A stretch of DNA of 11,944 nt from Bacteroidota bacterium (GTDB lineage Bacteria; Bacteroidota; Bacteroidia; Bacteroidales; VadinHA17): contig DUOU01000289.1 in assembly GCA_012838685.1 (NCBI GenBank), forward strand, positions 1 through 11,944. Direction: 5' to 3'. This document shows positions 8,201-11,944 of the stretch, one piece after another. The stretch's first letter is position 1. Every line of letters starts with the position of its first letter. The position numbers and the translations under genes are program-made. Under the pieces are notes generated by a model that was not told the origin of the DNA, did no database searches, and was given only the letters and a program-made list of their open reading frames with translations.

Positions 8201-9769
8201 ACAAAAGATCAATATGATGAACCAACCTTCTTCTCGACAAACGTTAACAACGATACTATCTCTTTCTTCTCATCAAAAGGCAGATATTATGTCGACAGGG
8301 AAATTATTGAGGCCGATAATATAAATTACATCCCTATAGCCGATGCCTTGATCCAACCCGGCGATGGAAAGATAACTATCAACCGAAGAGCTAAAATTGA
8401 GAAAATTGACAACGCTTTGGTTGCCATCAACAATAAACATATCATACATACCGCTACAATTTCCATCGAATCGACAAAAAAATATTCCGGTAGTGGTATT
8501 TATGATTACGTTGATGAAGAGGGAGGCATCCAACAGATATCATTCCCGGAGATAACGGTGGATACTCTTCGTTCCAGTGCTCAAGGCTATATAGCCGCTG
8601 CTGAAAACTTTATGCTTAGTCCCGCTTTTGGTTTCCAGGGCGATGTGCAGCTCTTCTCCCTGAACAAGGATCTAACATTTACCGGTGCGGCCTCTGTAGT
8701 GCATGATTGCGATATCAAGAGTTATTCGATAAAATTCAAATCGGCAATTGATCCGAAAAATGTAATGATCCCCGTTAGCGATAAGCCAAGGGATATAAAT
8801 GACAACCTGGTTTTTTCGGGTTCATATATCAATATCGACTCCGCGCATATATATCCCGCTTTCCTATCGGCCCAAAAATCGTGGTCCGATGTTGGACTGG
8901 TCACCCCCAACGGATATATGTGGTACAACAAAAGCAAAAACAGCTATCTGATAGCATCAAAAGAAAAGCTTGTTGATCCCTCGTTACCGTCAAACCTTAT
9001 TGAGTTCAACAAAGAATCTTGTTCAATTTACGGTGAAGGAAAGATCAACTTTGGAACCAACTTTGATCTGGTACTCACCTCACAGTCGGGTCAGTTCGAA
9101 CAGAAGATTGATTCGGGAAAAGTCACTCTCAGGACAATGCTCGCATTTGATTTTTATTTCTCTGAAGGGGCCCTTACAATGATGGGTGACGAGCTGAAAA
9201 TGATCCCGACCCTCAAGGCGGTGGATATTGGCAGCGACTTTTACAGGAAGGGTATGATAAATATATTTGGTGAGGAGATTGCTGCCGGAATAAGTACCGA
9301 TCTAGGGCTCTACGGATCCCTGAGATCAATTCCAAAAGGATTTAACTATGAAATTGTACTTAACGACGTGAATTTGTACTGGGACGAATACAACTCTTCT
9401 TTCAGATCAGTCGGTCCTATCGGAATAGGATTTATCGGAACCCAACCAATGAACGTATATGTGGATGGATACATTGAAATCCAACGTCGCCGAACCGGAG
9501 ATATGTTCGACATTTATCTCAAAGCCGACAACTCAACGTGGTATTATTTCTCGTATATGAGGGGGAACATGATGGCACAGGCCGGAAACAACAACTTTAA
9601 TCTATTGATATCAACCGAAAAACTCAGCAAGAGAAAACACCCTGAGTCCACGGTCCGCAAACCCTATTCATATATGATCTCCGTGGAAGACAGGCTTCCG
9701 CGTTTCATCCGCAGGATGGAAGAGGTTCCTGTTGACCCATCTTCCAATATTTTGGATGGCTCCATGTAA
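5258..9769 (+). CDS. Large exported protein of unknown function, beta-rich with internal repeats
   Basis: I do not recognise a family. From the ATG at 5258 the protein has 1503 residues. It begins with a typical signal peptide: Lys5-Lys6, a hydrophobic core at 7-18, and SVKA then Gln25, suggesting cleavage after Ala24. No lipobox, later membrane span or obvious type IX C-terminal sorting signal is visible, so it is probably periplasmic or surface-associated. Residues 25-150 look mostly helical. Much of the rest reads as alternating short beta strands with Gly/Asn/Asp turns, somewhat like LptA/OstA or AsmA-type envelope proteins, but I cannot support homology. A GxL..GxGSG module occurs at 762 and again at 852, and looser GxG versions at 305 and 1078. 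Residues 454-530 form a helical block resembling a winged helix. An in-frame ATG at 5222 is rejected because it lies inside a terminator hairpin and would put 12 extra residues before the signal peptide. Confidence 0.9.
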   Translation: MCTLKKLTILCLTIVLFARLSVKAQIGIAFSGDQTKFGEELTTFMGPNLTPEQTTNLNTFIHNLDSTYFSPENRTKIVDIASQFRKRSMRPVPNFNNFFSTINLFVANSLKEQTVTYWLKALGEILLDPGNSNDFIDKYVNNFGKTIVDNILYESLSGIVWKVTDSQLDFTYDTTFKVVVKEAVLVCYSQRDSTKILRVNGVYLPDRLLFMGSTGRVTFEKAGYSANEVYADIKDYNLDITRNSFILDSALLTHKTYFNEPVYGTLNDQATTFRNKENATYPRFATYKKSFFIEDIYEDIDYEGGLSFEGASVKGKGDYTELATISMYRNDTLYIKITAEEYLFSQNRLASAETSMVLYLDKDSIFHNNLSFSYNPTTRQVNMFQANNPISKGPYFNSFHSMDMYFELLSWNMNESKIVMSKAIGAAQGRAEFESASFFNENNYLQLQGIDQYHPLVRLIRFAEWYYSETFPVEEFAKWLNKPVETVIGLCIDMANKGFLYYDRLLNMVTLKQKTHDYVNAFLKRQDYDAMRIQSVVGSSNDNATLNLNNYQITVNGVSGVNLSTAQNVYIRPYNNSLIIGKNRTIEFDGMVNAGLFTIYGHKFRFDYDTFKVDLSSIDSIKIAVETDILDPYGNPYIKDIENLIQLGSAEVFIDDPMNKSGQRKLGQYPIFNATSYSYIFYDKIAGLEGVYPKSEVYFRIDPFTYENIDHYKEEDMHLKGTFIADGIVEPIDQYLTIQEDNSLGFNMEIPEDGISLYNNKGVLYNNLTMSNKGLIGSGKLTHFTSTTTAKEFKLYPDSMITQATSLEIEENSMGQYPVVNAEEVSIKWTPAEDKFVAKNSVDKRFNMFDNGTLFDGLLTITPTGLSGSGQTNTQDSRIVSNLFNFSSRTIQADTSTYNLFSPSSTSFAFIADNASTNVNFDTGLASFRLNTDNSMVMFPDIQYLCTMSNFVYDMNSKVMEMEQKGESSFTLLAPQELLELTKDQYDEPTFFSTNVNNDTISFFSSKGRYYVDREIIEADNINYIPIADALIQPGDGKITINRRAKIEKIDNALVAINNKHIIHTATISIESTKKYSGSGIYDYVDEEGGIQQISFPEITVDTLRSSAQGYIAAAENFMLSPAFGFQGDVQLFSLNKDLTFTGAASVVHDCDIKSYSIKFKSAIDPKNVMIPVSDKPRDINDNLVFSGSYINIDSAHIYPAFLSAQKSWSDVGLVTPNGYMWYNKSKNSYLIASKEKLVDPSLPSNLIEFNKESCSIYGEGKINFGTNFDLVLTSQSGQFEQKIDSGKVTLRTMLAFDFYFSEGALTMMGDELKMIPTLKAVDIGSDFYRKGMINIFGEEIAAGISTDLGLYGSLRSIPKGFNYEIVLNDVNLYWDEYNSSFRSVGPIGIGFIGTQPMNVYVDGYIEIQRRRTGDMFDIYLKADNSTWYYFSYMRGNMMAQAGNNNFNLLISTEKLSKRKHPESTVRKPYSYMISVEDRLPRFIRRMEEVPVDPSSNILDGSM
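7541..8080 (+). repeat. Approximate tandem duplication inside the large exported protein (two units of about 90 codons)
   Basis: Unit one starts at residue 762 (GVLYNNLTMSNKGLIGSGK) and unit two at residue 852 (GTLFDGLLTITPTGLSGSGQ). The shared pattern is G-x-L, an aromatic residue, then L-T, then GL-x-GSG, followed in each by a run of beta-like stretches of similar size. The resemblance is at protein level and is diverged, so it reflects an old domain duplication and not a recent DNA repeat. The right boundary is approximate. Confidence 0.55.
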
Positions 9770-9781
9770 TAACAATGTTTT

Positions 9782-10294
9782 CTATATTTTAATGGCTTTG
9801 CCCCGCTCCCCCAGTTCTATGATCTCCATATCCCTGATCTCCGTACCGTCAATCGCGAATCTTATAGCCGTCATATACTTATGAAACCCATGATATCCCG
9901 CCGCACCAGGATTGACATATAAAAAACCTGTCTTTGGATCACGCGCCACTTTGGCTATATGCGAATGTCCGCATACAAACAAATCGGGTCTCCTGGAGCT
10001 GATCAATCCGCTAATTTTATGGTTATACCTACCGGGTGTACCGCCAATATGGGTCATAATAACATCCACCCCTTCCGTTCGGAACTCAAGAACCTCCTTA
10101 AAAGTTTTTCTGATAACGCCGCCATCAATATTTCCATATACCGCCTTCAAAGGTTTGAATAGCGCCAACTTTTTTGCCACCTCCATGCTACCGATATCAC
10201 CGGCATGCCATATCTCATCCGTCTCCCCAAAAAACTCGAACAGATCCGGATGCAACCAGCCATGAGTATCCGACAATAATCCAATTTTGTGCAT
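9782..10294 (-). CDS. YfcE/MJ0936-type metallophosphoesterase
   Basis: This 170-residue protein is a small calcineurin-like phosphoesterase, probably cytosolic. Its motifs come in family order: SDTHG at 8-12 (Asp9, His11), HAGDIG at 30-35 (Asp33), GNID at 54-57 (Asn55), THIGG at 81-85 (His82) and GHSH at 109-112 (His110, His112), so all dimetal ligands are present. NPGA at 128-131 is also typical. Relatives hydrolyse phosphodiesters such as bis-pNPP; the physiological substrate is not known for this one. The ATG at 10294 is chosen because the family N-terminus starts there, a GGGAGG sits 6 nt upstream, and a promoter lies just beyond. A longer frame back to 10405 would add 37 residues unlike the family. 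Its stop is 12 nt from the stop of the convergent 1503-aa protein gene, with no terminator hairpin in the gap. Confidence 0.92.
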   Translation of the reverse strand: MHKIGLLSDTHGWLHPDLFEFFGETDEIWHAGDIGSMEVAKKLALFKPLKAVYGNIDGGVIRKTFKEVLEFRTEGVDVIMTHIGGTPGRYNHKISGLISSRRPDLFVCGHSHIAKVARDPKTGFLYVNPGAAGYHGFHKYMTAIRFAIDGTEIRDMEIIELGERGKAIKI

Positions 10295-10300
10295 ATTGAC

Positions 10301-10306
10301 CCTCCC
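10301..10306 (-). promoter_or_regulatory. Shine-Dalgarno-like site of the metallophosphoesterase
   Basis: The minus strand reads GGGAGG, 6 nt before the ATG at 10294. Most genes in this window lack a clear Shine-Dalgarno and have A-rich leaders, as is common in Bacteroidota, so this strong site stands out and helps fix the start. Confidence 0.6.
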
Positions 10307-10318
10307 GTTTATAGGCGA

Positions 10319-10349
10319 CAAATTAAGAAAACATCTTCCACTTTTCAAA
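10319..10349 (-). promoter_or_regulatory. Predicted Bacteroidota-type promoter of the metallophosphoesterase
   Basis: On the minus strand TTTG (10349-10346) is followed by a 19-nt spacer and TTAATTTG (10326-10319). This is an exact -33 element and a -7 element one base off TAnnTTTG, with the same spacing as the tmk promoter. The 5' leader would be short, about 15-20 nt, and would include the GGGAGG site. Assigned from pattern and position only. Confidence 0.55.
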
Positions 10350-10458
10350 TCATTTCTCCTTTCCCAATATTTATCGGAACATATTGTCCCGGTAAACCGG
10401 TTCATTAATTGGACAAGGGCAATAAAGATAATTGCTTACTTTCGCGGAAAAGAGAGTT

Positions 10459-11163
10459 ATGCAGGTATTTTATGCTCCCGATATCGACAGAGAAAGGTAT
10501 GTTCTTGACCCAAAAGAGTCCCGGCATATTGTTAGGGTACTTCGGATGAAAAACGGTGACAATGTTAGGTTAATAGACGGAAAGGGCAATCTATACGAGG
10601 GAGTTATAGAAGATGCCGACCAAAACGGATGCGCGATAAAAATTGAAAAAATTAACCCGAATTTCGAAAAAAGAGGGTATAACCTGCATATAGCCATCTC
10701 TCCCCTTAAAAATCCCGAAAGATTGGAGTGGTTTGTCGAAAAAGCCGTTGAAATTGGGATAAACAGCATAACCCCGCTGAAATGCGACCGGACGGAAAAG
10801 AGTGGTATAAAAAGGGAAAGAATCTCCAATATCATCATCTCCGCCATGAAACAGTCAATTAAGAGTCAACTCACCGAACTGTCGGATCAGATATGTTTCG
10901 GTGAATTTATAACAAAGAGTCGTCCCGGCATCAAATTGATAGCGCATTGTGACAGCTCTTTTGAACGCAAAGGTATCAACGAGGCATATATAAAAGGAGA
11001 GAACGCGACGATAGTAATCGGACCTGAAGGTGATTTTTCCAGGGAAGAGATAACATTGGCCCTTGAGCATGGATACACCTCAATACATCTGGGAACAAGC
11101 CGACTTAGGACAGAAACTGCCGGAATCGCCGCCTGTCACAGCATATACCTGTTAAATCAGTGA
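10459..11163 (+). CDS. rsmE: 16S rRNA (uracil(1498)-N(3))-methyltransferase RsmE
   Basis: RsmE uses S-adenosylmethionine to methylate N3 of U1498 (E. coli numbering) in 16S rRNA of the 30S subunit. From the ATG at 10459 the protein has 234 residues, the usual size. The N-terminal PUA-like part contains SRHIVRVLRMKNGD at 21-34. The SPOUT methyltransferase domain follows, with LKNPERLEWFVEKAVEIG at 83-100, AMKQSIKS at 129-136, IGPEGDFS at 187-194 and LGTSRLRTETAG at 211-222; the last two form the SAM-binding trefoil knot. The start is the family N-terminus (MQVFYAP); an in-frame upstream TTG at 10432 is not favoured. The gene is divergent from the metallophosphoesterase. A TACTTTCG at 10437-10444 is one base off a -7 element but lacks a -33 box at the right distance. 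The stop overlaps the end of the opposing small ORF by 7 nt. Confidence 0.95.
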   Translation: MQVFYAPDIDRERYVLDPKESRHIVRVLRMKNGDNVRLIDGKGNLYEGVIEDADQNGCAIKIEKINPNFEKRGYNLHIAISPLKNPERLEWFVEKAVEIGINSITPLKCDRTEKSGIKRERISNIIISAMKQSIKSQLTELSDQICFGEFITKSRPGIKLIAHCDSSFERKGINEAYIKGENATIVIGPEGDFSREEITLALEHGYTSIHLGTSRLRTETAGIAACHSIYLLNQ

Positions 11164-11357
11164 CTCTTCCTTATCTTGCGAATGAAGTTCTCGATCAAAT
11201 TTTCATCTGGCTCCGGGGGCCGTATAGTTTCGAACAATCCGGTAATATCGGCAAACCCGGTATCAAGGCTGAACGCGTCCTCAAAAAGATCTGTTTCGCC
11301 TGTATCAATGTCACTGAAAGAGATAAACTGGGTAGAAATTATATTCATAGGCATCAT
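11157..11357 (-). CDS. Small acidic hypothetical protein downstream of the ECF sigma factor gene
   Basis: I do not recognise this as a named family. From the ATG at 11357 it encodes 66 residues (63 if the ATG at 11348 is used). The middle is acidic, with several Asp and Glu around DIDTGETDLFED. The C-terminus turns proline-rich then basic and amphipathic (RPPEPDENLIENFIRKIRK). No membrane segment or cysteine motif is visible. It lies 83 nt behind the sigma-factor stop on the same strand, and in Bacteroidales small soluble ORFs often follow such sigma genes, so a partner or antagonist of the sigma factor is conceivable; that is inference. The start is uncertain, since ATGs occur at 11357, 11354 and 11348 and the frame is open to 11381. 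The coding call itself is moderate: the opposite strand also holds open frames here, but none with a recognisable protein. Confidence 0.5.
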   Translation of the reverse strand: MMPMNIISTQFISFSDIDTGETDLFEDAFSLDTGFADITGLFETIRPPEPDENLIENFIRKIRKSH

Positions 11358-11440
11358 CTTTTTACAGAAAACGCCCCACAAACTTTTTTATTGCCAAAAC
11401 CGCAAAAACATTGTGTATTGTTCAAGTAACACAGGAGAAA

Positions 11441-11944
11441 TCAGTTCGAAAGCACGACATTGTTTTCATCTACCATTTTGCGGATGTTGATCAGAGCGTA
11501 TCTCATCCTTCCAAGTGCGGTATTGATGCTTACACCCGTAATTTCCGCGATCTCCTTGAAACTTAAATTGACAAAATGCCTGAGTATCACAACCTCCTTC
11601 TGATCCTCCGACAATTGGTCTATGATCCTCCTTAAATCTTTTCTTATCTGTTTTTTGACAATTACATCCTCCGCGTTCGACTCAACAATCTTTCTTGAAT
11701 TGAAAATATCACCATCATAATCGCCATCCGCAACGATCTTCATCTGCTTTTCCTTCCTGAAGTGATCTATTATAAGATTATGCGAAATACGCATTACCCA
11801 CGATAAGAACTTTCCATCATCCCTATACTTGCCCGCCCGTAAGGATTGCAGCACTTTCAAAAATGTGTCCTGAAACAGATCCTCCACCAAAGCAGTGTCG
11901 CGAACATACATTCCTATGTAGGCATAAACCCTGTTCTTGTGGCG
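11441..11944 (-). CDS. ECF-type RNA polymerase sigma factor (5' end outside window)
   Basis: This is an extracytoplasmic-function sigma-70 family factor, which directs RNA polymerase to a dedicated set of promoters. The frame is open to the right edge, so the first residues are missing; 167 codons are visible out of an expected 180-200. Region 2 is seen in RVYAYIGMYVRD, VEDLFQDTFLKVLQSL and FLSWVMRISHNLIIDHFRKEK, the last covering the -10 recognition helix. A variable acidic linker follows. Region 4 spans about visible residues 108-158, with LSEDQKEVVILRHF, then the helix-turn-helix LSFKEIAEITGVSINTALGRMRYAL. An internal ATG at 11911 could be taken as the start, but region 2 extends upstream of it. 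No anti-sigma gene with a membrane segment is visible; the only same-strand neighbour is the small acidic ORF. Confidence 0.93.
   Translation of the reverse strand, partial: RHKNRVYAYIGMYVRDTALVEDLFQDTFLKVLQSLRAGKYRDDGKFLSWVMRISHNLIIDHFRKEKQMKIVADGDYDGDIFNSRKIVESNAEDVIVKKQIRKDLRRIIDQLSEDQKEVVILRHFVNLSFKEIAEITGVSINTALGRMRYALINIRKMVDENNVVLSN

Noticed and set aside
11160..11490. Plus-strand open frames of 89 and 104 codons opposite the small ORF and the sigma-factor end
   Set aside because: No recognisable protein features; one runs into the antisense of sigma region 4. The minus-strand frame fits the context better.

Overview
The window looks like an ordinary chromosomal stretch of a Bacteroidota genome, most probably order Bacteroidales. 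Four things point there: adjacent folP and cdaA genes; a DoxX/MauE-type membrane protein of the BT_3928 type next to tpiA; near-matches to the Bacteroidota promoter (-33 TTTG, about 19 nt, -7 TAnnTTTG); and an ECF sigma factor with the region-4 wording usual in that phylum. I see no mobile element, CRISPR array, tRNA, rRNA or horizontally acquired island.

Layout, left to right. (1) The 3' part of a FAHD1-like fumarylacetoacetate hydrolase family enzyme, cut by the left edge (+). (2) Convergent to it, a minus-strand pair transcribed folP then cdaA, 6 nt apart: dihydropteroate synthase and membrane diadenylate cyclase. (3) Divergent from folP, a plus-strand run of tmk (thymidylate kinase), a DoxX/thioredoxin-like membrane protein and tpiA (triosephosphate isomerase). 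(4) Behind tpiA, two back-to-back hairpins, the second with a T-tract like an intrinsic terminator. (5) A gene for a 1503-aa exported protein that I cannot assign to a family. (6) Convergent to it with a 12-nt gap, a YfcE/MJ0936-type metallophosphoesterase (-). (7) Divergent from that, rsmE (16S rRNA m3U methyltransferase, +). (8) At the right edge, on the minus strand, an ECF sigma factor cut by the window end and, downstream of it, a small acidic ORF that overlaps the rsmE stop by 7 nt.

Most genes are housekeeping: folate synthesis, thymidylate phosphorylation, glycolysis, c-di-AMP signalling and rRNA modification. The part I do not recognise is the 1503-aa protein. It has a clear Sec signal peptide, an alpha-helical N-terminal part, many short beta-strand-like segments, an approximate 90-residue tandem duplication, and a helical block in the middle that reads like a winged-helix domain, which would be odd in an exported protein. 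It is the best candidate here for undescribed biology, probably in the cell envelope, but I assign it no function.

All calls come from reading the sequence and from memory of the families. No database search or structure prediction was run.
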